DNA from: Conchocele bisecta
Taxonomy: Eukaryota > Mollusca > Bivalvia > Lucinida > Thyasiridae
Assembly: GCA_029237695.1 (NCBI GenBank)
Contig: CM055266.1
Span: 12,231,805 to 12,295,804 of the forward strand
Direction: 5' to 3'
Length of the DNA: 64,000 nucleotides
A program made the position numbers and the translations under genes. The notes beneath the pieces were generated by a model that saw nothing but the letters and a program-made list of their open reading frames with translations, did no database searches and was not told where the DNA came from. The first letter of the stretch is position 1; every line of letters starts with the position of its first letter. Of the stretch, positions 43,101 to 46,575 are shown in pieces.

Positions 43101-46100
43101 TCACTCCAATATAATGTTAGCCAAGTGGAGAAGACACGGGTGACAACTGATGCACCGGTGTGGAGTTAATGTGTTGTTTAACAATTAGATGTGTAGACAA
43201 ACTTATCAAGCTCATACGTTAGAACGTGAAAACTGGGAGGGTAACGCATAATTAACGGGATTCATCCTTTCCGGAATCCCATTTCACCTGATGGATTATT
43301 ATCCATTGGAGTTGAATTAGGTTATATCCCTTTAGAGGATGTGCTAAATGAGTTTACTGGTGTGGTATGGGCGCCTAACACTGATCAGGGTATCCTAGTT
43401 TACATTACATCAGTGCACCTATTACCACATCTTGTTGTCTTCATATCTCCAATCCCGTATATTTATCACTTCAGATTTTGCAAATATGTGTAATTCACAA
43501 CGCGCCTAAATCAGATTTGATGCCTCTGAAATAACCAGGATAACTCGTTTTAGAGCATATACTATCCAAAAAATTTCCCGGACCACCCGCTAAAAAAGAG
43601 GGGACACCCCTCTCGTGCTCTCCCTGCCGAGTCCTTTCGGCACTCGCAACCCCTTTTGAAAATCCTGGCGACGCCTATGAGCCGACTAGGTATTTTTCAT
43701 GTCGGCTGTACTCGGCCACCTGTATGTTTGCTGTCTATGTCACACTAACCTTCATTTGAATGTGACAAGCCTTAACTTACAATATCGGTAATCCAATATG
43801 TAGACACACTCAGATACATTTGCATTCATGTATACAACAATGTGTTATGTACATGTGCATATTGCATCATATTTATGCAAGTCTTGGTTTACAGATGTTG
43901 TTCTATGGAAAACGATTTAATTCGTATTGACAATACTCTCTGCACCACTGTTTGTCGCAAATTTAAAACTCACGGGGAAATGTACTTTCGGCACATGCGC
44001 AATATAAGATATCAACTTAGGTTTAAACGTGTTTACTGATGGGGGGCCGGTTAGTGCCGACGGCCGGTCAGACCCGACCCCGCTCTAACATTTTTGCAGA
44101 CATTTGTTACCGCAATATCAGCTTGTTACAATGCCTTGTGTTTGTTTTGGGAGTGTTACGGTAGCATTTTGTCTTTTGGAGAGCCTGGAGTATCGTAGTC
44201 TATTGTTCTGAAACAAGCAACTGAACTTCGAAGTCAGAGTGCAAATCTCAGCGGAAATTACATCAGCTAAGTCATATCTTGTCACGTCGCCAGACTCCCG
44301 AAGACAAGTTTTCTCGCAAGGCGGCTCATATGTCTTGGAATTTCATTAGAATTGAGTCGAGAGGACTCAATTCTAATGAAATTCCAAGACATATTCATGA
44401 TATTTATTAGGAGAAATCCAAGAAGCTATAATGAATTGTCGTCTCGTATGTTTTTAACTATTTATAGCCCACACATTTCCCAGCATGAAAAGAGTTAAAG
44501 AATGAATATCATCTGCTGTTTAATCCAAAACATGTTTTAATAGCATATTATGATGTAATGTGATAGCAAAATACATTTTATTGAGAGAACTAACAGTATC
44601 TGATAGAATTAAAATCAGTATTGTACAGGCTAAGGGAAACAGTTATATATTTCATTGGTTGGTTGCAGGCTTGATTGATTGATAAATAGTTTGATTATTG
44701 GACCGCTTGATTGATATACAAGTTGCTTGTCAATCAATGATTGATTATATAATGTAGGTTCATTTCTTGGAAGATTGATTGGATTGATTTGAATACTGGA
44801 TTGATAGGATTTTGCTATATTTACGGGTTGAGCGAATAAACGAAAAGTGAATGGATTTAGTGTCTCAACAACAGCTAAGGTCCAATATAGACTGGACATC
44901 AGGTTCAAGTCTCATTCGAAAGACGAATGGAAATACAATGAACGTATTTTCTCATGCCTAGACCAGATTAAACCTGCAACCTCTTTGGAATATTGCATTG
45001 CAAGTATAGTGGTTCTAGAGAATTTCTAGCGAACTCCCAACCTACACATTACCATACTTACCGCCATGCTGACAAGGCGCGTCTCCGCAGTACTCGCGTT
45101 TATTTGAACACCCGACCTCCGTGCCGTTATTGGCGACGGACGCATTGAAGTCAAGCAGCTCCCCATCTATGTGGAAGTCCTTCATGCAGCCCGCAAAGTA
45201 TGTCGTCTCTGTCTGGAAGTTCGAGGGCAGCGTGGGGAGGCCGCCGATCTGGAACGGGCCCGTCATGTCGAGGAACTGGCTACAGATCTTGTCTGGTCGC
45301 GAACAGCTGGATAAACGGGGAGGTAAGGTTTGTCAGTAGGAACAGGTGAAAGGCTTTAACCCTTTGAAGACCACAGGCCTGTATAGTGGTATTGGCAAAC
45401 AGTGTAGATCCAGATGAGCCGGCTCGTGTCGAGCCGTCTCATCAGGATCTGCACTTTTTGCAAGTAATTTTCATCTTTTTAAGAACAAAACCACCTTCTT
45501 TTCCTGGACTAGTCTGAAAATCATTTTGTGATGATGGATTGGTTGCAAAATTAACATATCAAAATCCATTCCAATTACTTGGGGGTGAAAGGGTTAAAAG
45601 GGTTTAACCCTTTCAACCCGAAGTAACTTGAATGGATTTTCACATGTTAATTTTCCGACCAATCCAATTGTCACAAAATGATTTTCTGACTAGTCCATTT
45701 AGGGGGCCTTTTGTTTTAAAGAATAACAAAATTGCTTGCAAAAAGAGCAGATCCTGATGAGACGGCTCGTTATGAGCTGGCTCATTTGGATCTACCCTGT
45801 TTGCAAACGTCACAAAAGTGGTCTGTAGTCTTGAAAGGGTTAACATGATTCAATTTCCCAGGAACAGATAATGGGGTCTCGGTTTGAAAAAGGGAACATG
45901 AAAGTAAAAGGGTCCCCAGGGTGTCTGGCTTAGAGAGGTTTCACTGTAAATCAGGCATTTGATGATTCTTAGCCATAGTTGTGTGCTATGCGATCACGAA
46001 CAGACATTATCACCTGAAATAAATGACCAAGAATCTCATCAAAAATAAGATCACATGTGTTTTCTTGGTGTCCGGTTTAGAGAGGTTCCACTGTATGTAC

Positions 46101-46575
46101 CGTAATAACCCTAAATATTTGGTCACAATTTATTCTGGGACAGATCCATAAATATATGGTATCCCACAATGAAGAGTGTCCCAATAGTTATGGTTAGTAT
46201 TATGGTACTTATTTCACAATAACAATGTATTTGGATACAATTTGTTTTGGGAAACCCCGATTAATTTTTCCAAAAAAATGGCGTAATACTTATGGTTATT
46301 ACGGTACATTTCGATCTACTACAAATTCCAGGGACATACAGAACCTTTCTTTCGCAACCGTTGTATGGCAAGAAAGCACACCCTAACCTAGACCCAGGCA
46401 AAAGTGCCCGTTGTCAATATGGGCACAGAGATTACTTTGCTAGATGTGTGCACCAGAATACATACTTGGGGTGGAGGGCGAGGGTTTCGCGGGCGGCACA
46501 TGTGTAGTTGATGGCGGCCCCGTATCGCACCGATATCTCCGTGTCACAGTCCTCGCCCACAGTCACTGTTGCTGT
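6231..46575 (-). CDS. CELSR: CELSR/Flamingo-type adhesion GPCR, partial gene (22 internal exons)
   Basis: Seven-pass cadherins are plasma-membrane receptors that set planar cell polarity and guide neurites by homophilic contact. The minus strand reads, in family order, LamG1 (end), EGF, LamG2, EGF, EGF, laminin EGFs, HormR, GAIN with GPS, 7TM and tail. The 22 exons listed separately total 4171 nt (1390 codons plus 1 nt), and every junction keeps phase with no internal stop. Introns run from 163 bp (exons 9/10) to 8110 bp (exons 21/22). The cadherin half and the stop codon are absent, so this is an internal fragment of a gene extending past 64 kb and probably below 6.2 kb. Exons are GC-richer than the AT-rich introns. 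The family call is near certain. The paralogue is not decided, since most invertebrates have one flamingo gene. Confidence 0.95.
6489..6677. repeat. Foldback pair upstream of exon 22
   Basis: Arms of about 70 bp share GGTCTATAAATACATTAAAT in inverted orientation, with a ~45 bp loop. The inner edge of the first arm overlaps the polypyrimidine region and acceptor of exon 22. Confidence 0.8.
6718..6915. repeat. Foldback element (CATGTGATTTTGTACC family)
   Basis: It starts GTGCCATGTGATTTTGTACC and carries inner inverted segments around GTCAAAAGTTG. The right end is cut short after GATGTCCGAA. Confidence 0.7.
8406..8643 (+). repeat. TTAA-flanked MITE (TTAACCCTTTCAACACC family)
   Basis: ~238 bp with ends TTAACCCTTTCAACAC and GGGGTGACAGGGTTA, and an internal GAGCCG hairpin. 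It creates a shadow ORF with NSVDPDEPA. TTAA ends and CCCT termini suggest a piggyBac-type mobilised element. Confidence 0.85.
8955..9170. repeat. Dispersed relative of the 145 bp satellite
   Basis: It contains AAGTAATTTGACCTTGACC, TATGGATGATGATAAA and GTTTCAAGTCAATC, matching the satellite consensus in single-copy form. Confidence 0.7.
9289..9947. mobile_element. ~660 bp foldback insertion with central perfect palindrome
   Basis: Termini CCCCAGTCATAGTGTCA and TGACACTATAGCTGGGG are inverted. The interior holds degenerate CGTAGCATAACG-like repeats and a ~76 bp perfect palindrome at 9541-9616. It interrupts a sequence that is present uninterrupted at 10893-11133. Confidence 0.75.
10325..10680 (+). 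repeat. Long-hairpin element, copy 1
   Basis: A ~75 bp inverted arm pair (GAATGAATGGCCTTTTTGTG and complement) with tip AAGGCCGGAAGGCC, then a tail running from TAATTCCAGCA to TGCTGGAATTA. Seven copies lie in the window. Its shadow ORF (MNGLFVEFIGD) is not a gene. Confidence 0.9.
11398..11465. repeat. Short pogo-type palindrome (CAGTGGAACCTCT family)
   Basis: A near-perfect ~70 bp palindrome of the CAGTGGAACCTCTCTAAACC type and complement, flanked by TA. Related copies lie at 23482-23554, 30635-30675, 30782-30854 and 34642-34713, with fragments near 31318, 45915 and 46065. Confidence 0.8.
11900..11944. repeat. Poly-C tract
   Basis: A ~45 nt C-rich run with isolated A and T interruptions. 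It is G-quadruplex capable on the minus strand. Confidence 0.9.
12159..12391 (+). repeat. TTAA-flanked MITE (TTAACCCTTTCAACACC family)
   Basis: Ends TTAACCCTTTCAACACC and GGATGAAAGGGTTAA. Internal GAGCCGGCTCGTGACGAGCC hairpin. Confidence 0.88.
13350..13594. repeat. TTAA-flanked MITE (TTAACTCTTTGCATGC family)
   Basis: Perfect 16+ bp inverted ends (TTAACTCTTTGCATGC and complement) and a central palindrome GAGTCCTGAGGACTC. Other copies: 38274-38516, 40342-40585, 40582-44495 (interrupted) and 48144-48380. Confidence 0.9.
13649..13793. repeat. Foldback element (GTTTATTCAACTGCC family)
   Basis: Inverted arms containing TTTATTCAACTGCCATTTTG and GACATCTGGAAATCCGATA. A second copy is at 23817-23985, beside CELSR exon 15. 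Confidence 0.75.
13789..14298. repeat. ~508 bp element (AAAGGTACATGCCCACTCAG family)
   Basis: Terminal GGTACGTGTCCACTCAGTA and AACATTTTGTGTCATGAACC are related to full copies at 56696-57203 and 58432-58938. No coding capacity. Confidence 0.78.
14409..14584. repeat. MITE half (CAGTAGCCTATTTC family) next to exon 21 donor
   Basis: It runs from GGCTGTGATAATGTAATAAA to GTGAAACAGGCTACTG and ends 11 nt from the exon 21 donor. The left half is missing. Confidence 0.85.
14596..14766 (-). CDS. CELSR: CELSR exon 21: acidic Ser/Asp tail motif
   Basis: 171 nt, phase 1 in and phase 1 out. It encodes DPDSIQIRTKPGG, then NDSDSDSEMSVGNTSLDLAS and SHSSDDDDDLGLNW. The SDSDSE...SSHSSD pattern is a recognisable CELSR tail block. 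The acceptor is GTTCCATTCAG and the donor GTAGGTGA. The longer open frame in another register is a shadow. A foldback element copy ends 11 nt past the donor. Confidence 0.88.
   Translation of the reverse strand: MQTPSRSEPNLAVTTRIPTQRCLWATPALTLHQATHLMMTMTLDSTGKLSYRRTRE
14861..15181 (-). repeat. Long-hairpin element, copy 2
   Basis: Reverse orientation. The tail is shortened by an internal deletion (ACAATTGTCCAAAATTTATA replaces a longer segment). Tip AAGGCCGGAAGGCC. Confidence 0.9.
15952..15983 (-). pseudogene. Intronic echo of the end of CELSR exon 20
   Basis: On the minus strand this reads as codons for DLDKVDGLR, against DLDKADGLH at the end of exon 20, about 27 of 30 nt alike. The donor GT is not preserved. 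It abuts a tRNA-like SINE remnant. Confidence 0.5.
16041..16259 (+). repeat. TTAA MITE, 5'-truncated (TTAACCCTTTCAACACC family)
   Basis: It begins inside the family at ATGCAAACAGTGCAGATCC and ends GGGTGAAAGGGTTAA. Confidence 0.85.
16400..16649 (-). CDS. CELSR: CELSR exon 20: cytoplasmic tail
   Basis: 250 nt, phase 0 in and phase 1 out. It encodes SALAYHHDHESND, then a Ser/Thr-rich stretch TTSTTSRSTSKSSGG, then GLPPSYHDLDKADGLHG. The tail is low-complexity, as in other flamingo proteins. The acceptor is ATCGACAG and the donor GTATGTAG. A ~30 nt echo of its 3' end occurs in the next intron at 15952-15983. Confidence 0.88.
16662..16850. repeat. tRNA-derived SINE-like repeat
   Basis: The module order CAGCAACAGCTCAGGTCA, AAAGTCTCATCTGACAGAC, GGATGGAAATACTATGTAAG and a tRNA-like B-box region recurs at 29515-29660, 44868-45010 and, split, at 47490-48040. 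Confidence 0.65.
16898..17035. repeat. Palindromic foldback (CCACTCATTTGAACCG family)
   Basis: Near-perfect arms around TTTGAACCGTCTCATCGAGA with outer AGTATATGTTGTGACCAC. Other copies: 21855-21960, 31005-31110, 51920-52012, 52445-52545 and 53030-53130, with partial ones near 39640 and 50370. Confidence 0.85.
17265..17351 (-). CDS. CELSR: CELSR exon 19: juxtamembrane tail
   Basis: 87 nt, 29 codons, phase 0 on both sides. It encodes VRFEVKKLWYTMRGRKLDLD and ends GGTRSS. The basic amphipathic VR.E..K.W segment after TM7 corresponds to helix 8 of the family. The acceptor is GATTGCCAG and the donor GTAAGTTG. Confidence 0.9.
17421..17622. repeat. Element carrying an internal (GGAC)18 tract
   Basis: The left end ACAAGAAATGCGTCTGTCG and right end TTCGAAACCCGGTGGCATAA flank an 18-unit GGAC run at 17503-17574. 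Other copies at 48457-48930, 49855-50012 and 58243-58403 carry shorter GGAC tracts at the same place. The RPSVRPSV shadow ORF comes from this tract. Confidence 0.88.
18026..18372 (+). repeat. Long-hairpin element, copy 3
   Basis: Full structure with tip AAGGCCGGAAGGCC. It ends at TGCTGGAATTAT, 29 nt from the donor of CELSR exon 18. Confidence 0.9.
18402..18570 (-). CDS. CELSR: CELSR exon 18: TM6 and TM7
   Basis: 169 nt, phase 2 in and phase 0 out. It encodes SLFANVMVLLLWSVVWVVGL (TM6), NYPALHYLY, then AFLVLALGVFIFFVYIL (TM7) and ANCK. The TM7 FxxFVYxL ending matches the family. The acceptor is TATTACAG and the donor GTACGCAT. A long hairpin element ends 29 nt past the donor. Confidence 0.96.
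19107..19350 (+). repeat. TTAA-flanked MITE (TTAACCCTTTCAACACC family)
   Basis: Complete, ends TTAACCCTTTCAACACC and GGGGTGAAAGGGTTAA, 53 nt from the exon 17 donor. Confidence 0.88.
19404..19550 (-). CDS. CELSR: CELSR exon 17: ECL2 and TM5
   Basis: 147 nt, phase 2 in and phase 2 out. It completes Phe-Cys-Trp (class B2 ECL2 CW motif), then LSTEDKFIWSFSGPIAVAII (TM5) and CSEKVSAADL. The acceptor is GTATTACCAG and the donor GTTCGTTT, a weaker donor than its neighbours. A TTAA foldback element ends 53 nt past the donor. Confidence 0.95.
20561..20872. repeat. Full-length MITE (CAGTAGCCTATTTC family)
   Basis: 312 bp with inverted ends (AACATTGCAAACTATACTTT and complement) and a central palindrome around CAGCCAATTTGGCTG. 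Confidence 0.9.
20880..21104. repeat. TTAA-flanked MITE (TTAACCCTTAGACCG family)
   Basis: Ends TTAACCCTTAGACCGCTAC and GTGGTGTAAGGGTTAA. Another copy is at 49238-49485, with relatives at 29015-29230 and 51325-51510. Its left end lies within 10 nt of the right end of the preceding MITE. Confidence 0.85.
21855..21960. repeat. Palindromic foldback (CCACTCATTTGAACCG family)
   Basis: Perfect arms around TTTGAACCGTCTCATTGAGA with outer TATATGTTGTTACCACTCA. Confidence 0.88.
22162..22382 (-). CDS. CELSR: CELSR exon 16: TM3 and TM4
   Basis: 221 nt, phase 0 in and phase 2 out. It encodes LCRLTAMSLHYFYMTGFSWL (TM3, with the conserved HYFY), the loop DILHIYRMLTEVRNID, TM4 (FYYLVAYVVPGIIVSLAVGL), and TEGYGNRS. 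The YGNxxxCW block is completed by exon 17. The acceptor is CATTGCAG and the donor GTAAGTCG. Confidence 0.96.
23050..23357. repeat. Full-length MITE (CAGTAGCCTATTTC family)
   Basis: ~308 bp, nearly identical to the copy at 20561-20872, including the central palindrome and the AGTATACTTTGCTAGTAAAG ends. Confidence 0.9.
23482..23554. repeat. Short pogo-type palindrome
   Basis: ACAGTGAAACCTCTTTAAAC and complement, ending in AGAGGTTCCACTGTA, between TA dinucleotides. It lies 39 nt past the exon 15 donor. Confidence 0.8.
23594..23800 (-). CDS. CELSR: CELSR exon 15: TM1 and TM2
   Basis: 207 nt, 69 codons, phase 0 on both sides. Residues 9-33 of the exon (LEVITFICLILCMGSLCV...) form TM1. An intracellular loop RLQCNQTSIHINL follows; the HxNL motif opens TM2 at residues 44-63. 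The acceptor is TTGTTTTCAG and the donor GTGGGTAT. A foldback element begins about 16 nt upstream of the acceptor. Confidence 0.95.
23817..23985. repeat. Foldback element (GTTTATTCAACTGCC family)
   Basis: Inverted ends AGAGTTTATTCAACTGCCAT and TGGTAGTGGAATAAATTCTA. It starts about 16 nt upstream of the exon 15 acceptor. Confidence 0.8.
24340..24466 (-). CDS. CELSR: CELSR exon 14: GPS cleavage site
   Basis: 127 nt, phase 2 in and phase 0 out. It encodes SGEWSTFGCKEVDRYELKGD, then CACNHMSSFAVLMDVS. The GPS tetracysteine pattern (with CVYW in exon 13) is complete. The cleavage tripeptide reads His-Met-Ser, which fits the HL/M-T/S rule for autoproteolysis, so cleavage is plausible although it is lost in some CELSR proteins. 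The residues after Ser form the tethered-agonist strand. The acceptor is CACTCCAG and the donor GTACGTGG. Confidence 0.95.
24499..24947 (-). repeat. TTAA MITE interrupted by a second TTAA element
   Basis: The outer element (TTAACTCTTTCATCCC ... GTTGAAAGGGTTC) belongs to the TTAACCCTTTCAACACC family in reverse. It is split at a TTAA by the element at 24617-24845. Confidence 0.88.
24617..24845. repeat. Inner TTAA element (TTAACCCTTTCCCTG)
   Basis: 229 bp with perfect inverted ends TTAACCCTTTCCCTG and CAGGGAAAGGGTTAA and a central palindrome AGCAATTTCTCCTTTTCCCA. It duplicated a TTAA inside the outer element. Confidence 0.88.
24978..25202 (+). repeat. TTAA MITE (TTAACCCTTTCAACACC family), diverged
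   Basis: Ends TTAACCATTTCAATAC and GGGGTGAAAAGGTTTAA. It lies about 30 nt after the nested pair. Confidence 0.85.
25999..26384 (-). repeat. Long-hairpin element, copy 4
   Basis: The tip is not the usual GGCCGG but a ~40 nt segment containing GCGATAAAAAATTACAATTT. It ends 21 nt past the donor of CELSR exon 13. Confidence 0.9.
26406..26582 (-). CDS. CELSR: CELSR exon 13: GAIN subdomain B and start of GPS
   Basis: 177 nt, phase 2 in and phase 2 out. It encodes RVISGRPMAVNSPVFSVLV, then PVVLTLRQQLAKNR and PQCVYWHGNKN. The CVYW motif opens the GPS. The acceptor is GTTTGTAG and the donor GTACGGAG. A ~390 bp hairpin element ends 21 nt past the donor. Confidence 0.95.
27862..28111 (-). CDS. CELSR: CELSR exon 12: GAIN middle
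   Basis: 250 nt, phase 1 in and phase 2 out. It encodes VLGVDTLNKQNFSGKNIPKY and later AYVGYIMYRHLGSLLPKSY, the strand with YRxLGxLLP seen in CELSR GAIN domains. The acceptor is TTACCTTTCAG and the donor GTACGGTG. A (TCAA)n microsatellite starts only about 8 nt upstream of the acceptor on the sense strand (28119-28159). Confidence 0.94.
28119..28159. repeat. (GATT)n microsatellite at the exon 12 acceptor
   Basis: About ten ATTG units. On the sense (minus) strand this is (TCAA)n placed just upstream of CTTACCTTTCAG. Confidence 0.9.
28327..28420. repeat. Foldback (CTGTTAGCTTAACAG family)
   Basis: Arms GGTCCAGTTGCTCAAAACCT and complement. A second copy is at 63173-63280. Confidence 0.8.
29015..29230. 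repeat. TTAA-type MITE with a near-perfect centre palindrome
   Basis: Ends TTAACCCTTCCTACGCTG and CAGCGTAGTAAGGGT. Centre GAGAATCGTCTCCATTGGAG and complement. Confidence 0.8.
29288..29480 (-). CDS. CELSR: CELSR exon 11: GAIN helical region
   Basis: 193 nt, phase 0 in and phase 1 out. It encodes NIILVLSDVFQPQYSGVWAR, then a helix LVQKLERYLSTLATAMELK. This part of GAIN carries the recurrent SxxLxPxxxxxW pattern of CELSR. A strong pyrimidine tract ends CTTTTTTTCCAG; the donor is GTACGATT. Confidence 0.94.
30024..30233 (-). CDS. CELSR: CELSR exon 10: GAIN subdomain A
   Basis: 210 nt, 70 codons, phase 0 on both sides. It encodes VEKIERGELKINKFVAKTTL, then ALANATSLESELFGNDINIT and a helical RIMNRMLDYE segment, typical of GAIN subdomain A. 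The donor is TCA|GTAGGT. An alternative at GTAG|GTCAAG would break the frame of exon 11, so it was rejected. Confidence 0.92.
30397..30593 (-). CDS. CELSR: CELSR exon 9: HormR domain
   Basis: 197 nt, phase 1 in and phase 0 out. It encodes CPRIYSHGMWWDSETVGVAV, then a Cys-containing stretch DCSYQGLWQEPNLFNCT, the hormone-receptor (HRM) domain found between the EGFs and GAIN in CELSR. The acceptor is TTACCAG and the donor GTGACTAT. The next intron is the shortest in the window at 163 bp. Confidence 0.95.
30782..30854. repeat. Short pogo-type palindrome
   Basis: TACAGTGTGGAACCTCTCTA and complement. A shorter sibling is at 30635-30675. Both lie in the exon 8/9 intron. Confidence 0.8.
31617..31977 (-). 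repeat. Long-hairpin element, copy 5
   Basis: Complete, with tip GAGGCCTTCCAGCCTTCG. It ends 70 nt past the exon 8 donor. Confidence 0.9.
32048..32249 (-). CDS. CELSR: CELSR exon 8: second laminin-EGF
   Basis: 202 nt, phase 0 in and phase 1 out. It encodes ANHYRPPGTYECLPCNCY, then CDATTGHCPCTEGVTGKRCD and QCPSRYAEI. This is the well-conserved NHYRPPG laminin-EGF block that precedes HormR. The acceptor is TTGTTCACAG and the donor GTGAGTTG. A long hairpin element ends 70 nt downstream of the donor. Confidence 0.96.
32503..33074. repeat. ~570 bp foldback with arms over 150 bp
   Basis: Ends GTCTGTTTCACGAAAGCTGC and complement. The arms continue through TTTATTTCGTGAAATTTGGT. A second, oppositely oriented copy is at 35460-36028. 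Confidence 0.88.
33220..34287. mobile_element. Non-autonomous pogo/Tigger-like element
   Basis: Ends CAGTGAAATCGCGATGGCTC and complement, flanked by TA on both sides. Subterminal TTCGAGCCATCGCA repeats are present. The ~700 bp interior shows no transposase but has its own palindrome at 33555-33645. CAGTG ends and the TA target fit the pogo branch of Tc1/mariner. Confidence 0.8.
34505..34785 (-). pseudogene. Decayed tandem copies of the 3' end of CELSR exon 7
   Basis: Three partial copies (about 34508-34552, 34569-34632 and 34727-34785) repeat the last ~65 nt of exon 7 with its donor. ACTCACCAAACACGAGCAT is shared. Frames are broken by small deletions. A pogo-type palindrome (34642-34713) sits between two copies. 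Confidence 0.75.
34794..35059 (-). CDS. CELSR: CELSR exon 7: EGF plus first laminin-EGF
   Basis: 266 nt, phase 1 in and phase 0 out. It encodes an EGF module (GPLCENICTTYNPCQNMATC ... YCG), then a laminin EGF starting CPPKWWGNPVCGPCHKNC and ending CNKQTGECSCL. WWGxPxCGPC is characteristic of CELSR laminin-EGF modules. The donor is GTGAGTAGG. Just beyond the donor, decayed tandem copies of the last ~65 nt of this exon are present (34505-34785). Confidence 0.95.
35460..36028. repeat. ~570 bp foldback, second copy, inverted
   Basis: Same ends as 32503-33074. The asymmetric middle (GACTCCTCCCACAC region) is in the opposite orientation. The tip has near-perfect CCCCATAGACATCTTCAT arms. Confidence 0.88.
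36319..36740 (+). repeat. Long-hairpin element, copy 6
   Basis: The longest copy. The tip carries inverted ACAATTTTCGAAGAAAAAAA-type sequence related to the tip of copy 4. Confidence 0.9.
36843..36912 (-). repeat. tRNA-like SINE head
   Basis: On the minus strand: an A-box-like TCTAGTGGTATAGCACTGGA and a B-box-like GTGGGTTCAATCCC, ~35 nt apart. A cloverleaf acceptor stem is not evident, so this is a SINE head rather than a tRNA gene. Confidence 0.55.
36949..37225 (-). CDS. CELSR: CELSR exon 6: end of LamG2 plus EGF
   Basis: 277 nt, phase 0 in and phase 1 out. It begins QREKMPSTLSQKS after a CTGGCAG acceptor and contains the LamG end motif KWFVGCVSNVRVGN. It then carries an EGF module, with CSSSPCSYPAVCVGGWETYT leading to CECPPG. 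The donor is GTGGGTTT. An alternative acceptor 9 nt downstream (CGAG) is possible but lacks a good tract. Confidence 0.93.
37610..37774 (-). CDS. CELSR: CELSR exon 5: middle of LamG2
   Basis: 165 nt, exactly 55 codons, phase 0 on both sides. It encodes LIDGYIHYTYTNHQGVSQ, the LamG motif NDGDWHYFEARW, and ALDYGQLE at the end. DGxWH is the usual LamG core. The acceptor is TCCGTTTCAG and the donor GTAGGTGG. The open frame continues on both sides into the introns; the family pattern and splice consensus fix the limits. Confidence 0.94.
38274..38516. repeat. TTAACTCTTTGCATGC-family MITE
   Basis: Reverse orientation, slightly diverged ends (TTTACTCTTTGCATGC and GCATGCAACTAGTTAA). Centre GAGTCCTGAGGACTC. 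Confidence 0.85.
38736..38905 (-). CDS. CELSR: CELSR exon 4: first part of LamG2
   Basis: 170 nt, phase 1 in and phase 0 out. It encodes IDIARRLNGDGQIYYSNE and then WYNGISFRTYQGDGTLMFI, the first beta strands of a laminin-G domain as found in CELSR LamG2. The acceptor is CAATTCCAG and the donor GTATGGCC. An inverted hairpin element (38973-39360) starts 68 nt upstream of the acceptor. Confidence 0.93.
38973..39360 (-). repeat. Long-hairpin element, copy 7, with tip duplication
   Basis: Complete, but the second arm has a partial repeat (CTTCCGGCCTTCGTCC twice). An extra single arm sits at 39487-39543, separated by an ATTGGCGATAAAA-rich segment. Confidence 0.88.
40217..40291 (-). CDS. CELSR: CELSR exon 3: second half of EGF repeat
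   Basis: 75 nt, phase 1 in and phase 1 out. It encodes GVCVEGWLTYMCRCPDGWGG followed by KDC, the last three cysteines of an EGF module begun in exon 2. The acceptor is TATGTTACAG and the donor GTAACACC. It is a small exon between introns of 4.77 and 1.31 kb. Frame continuity with both neighbours makes it secure despite its size. Confidence 0.92.
40342..40585. repeat. TTAACTCTTTGCATGC-family MITE
   Basis: Complete, with perfect ends. Its right TTAA is shared with the left end of the interrupted copy that follows. Confidence 0.9.
41321..42820. repeat. ~508 bp TTAA element (split copy)
   Basis: Ends TTAAAGGTATGTGTCCACTC and GTGGTCATGTACCTTTAA. After removing the insertion it is ~490 bp and collinear with 56696-57203. 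Confidence 0.85.
41627..42636. mobile_element. ~1 kb mariner/pogo-like element inside the 508 bp element
   Basis: Ends CAGTCTAACTTCGATGGGTC and complement. TA lies at the left flank; the right flank reads CA where the empty copy at 56696-57203 has TA. No transposase. Confidence 0.8.
45062..45306 (-). CDS. CELSR: CELSR exon 2: end of LamG1 plus start of EGF
   Basis: 245 nt, phase 2 in and phase 1 out. It carries the canonical LamG C-terminal half: MTGPFQIGGLPTLP, then YFAGCMKDFHIDGE, then VANNGTEVGC. It continues into the first half of an EGF repeat (EYCGDAPCQHGG). The acceptor is TATCCAG and the donor GTAAGTATGG. Joining to exon 1 restores His-Pro-Asn-Cys in frame. The following 4.77 kb intron is the second longest in the window and is inflated by nested transposons. 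Confidence 0.95.
45356..45597 (+). repeat. TTAA MITE, TTAACCCTTTCAACACC family
   Basis: Complete copy lying head-to-head with the inverted copy at 45604-45842, with only ~6 bp between. Confidence 0.88.
45604..45842 (-). repeat. TTAA MITE, TTAACCCTTTCAACACC family, inverted
   Basis: Complete (TTAACCCTTTCAACCC ... TTGAAAGGGTTAA). It forms a large imperfect inverted pair with its neighbour. Confidence 0.88.
46466..46575 (-). CDS. CELSR: CELSR exon 1 of window: middle of LamG1
   Basis: 110 nt, starts in phase 0 after a TTTCAG acceptor and ends in phase 2 at a GTATGT donor. It encodes about 37 residues, including VRYGAAINYTCAA, the strand region that precedes the LamG1 disulphide in flamingo proteins. 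The N-terminal half of LamG1 must lie in an upstream exon. I found none between 46.6 and 64 kb, so the upstream intron is at least 17.4 kb. Confidence 0.85.

Larger units (their letters stand above)
40664..44327. mobile_element. 3.66 kb element with GAGCCGCGTCGCGAG ends
   Basis: Inverted termini GAGCCGCGTCGCGAGAAAAC and GTTTTCTCGCAAGGCGGCTC, with a 2 bp AT target duplication. It carries further insertions and a CCTGGCGAC-ended subregion (42900-43672). No transposase frame was found. Confidence 0.72.
40582..44495. repeat. TTAACTCTTTGCATGC MITE split by a 3.66 kb insertion
   Basis: The left part, 40582-40663, and the right part, 44328-44495, align to the uninterrupted copies on both sides of GTAAAT|ATGTCTTGG. 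Confidence 0.85.
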
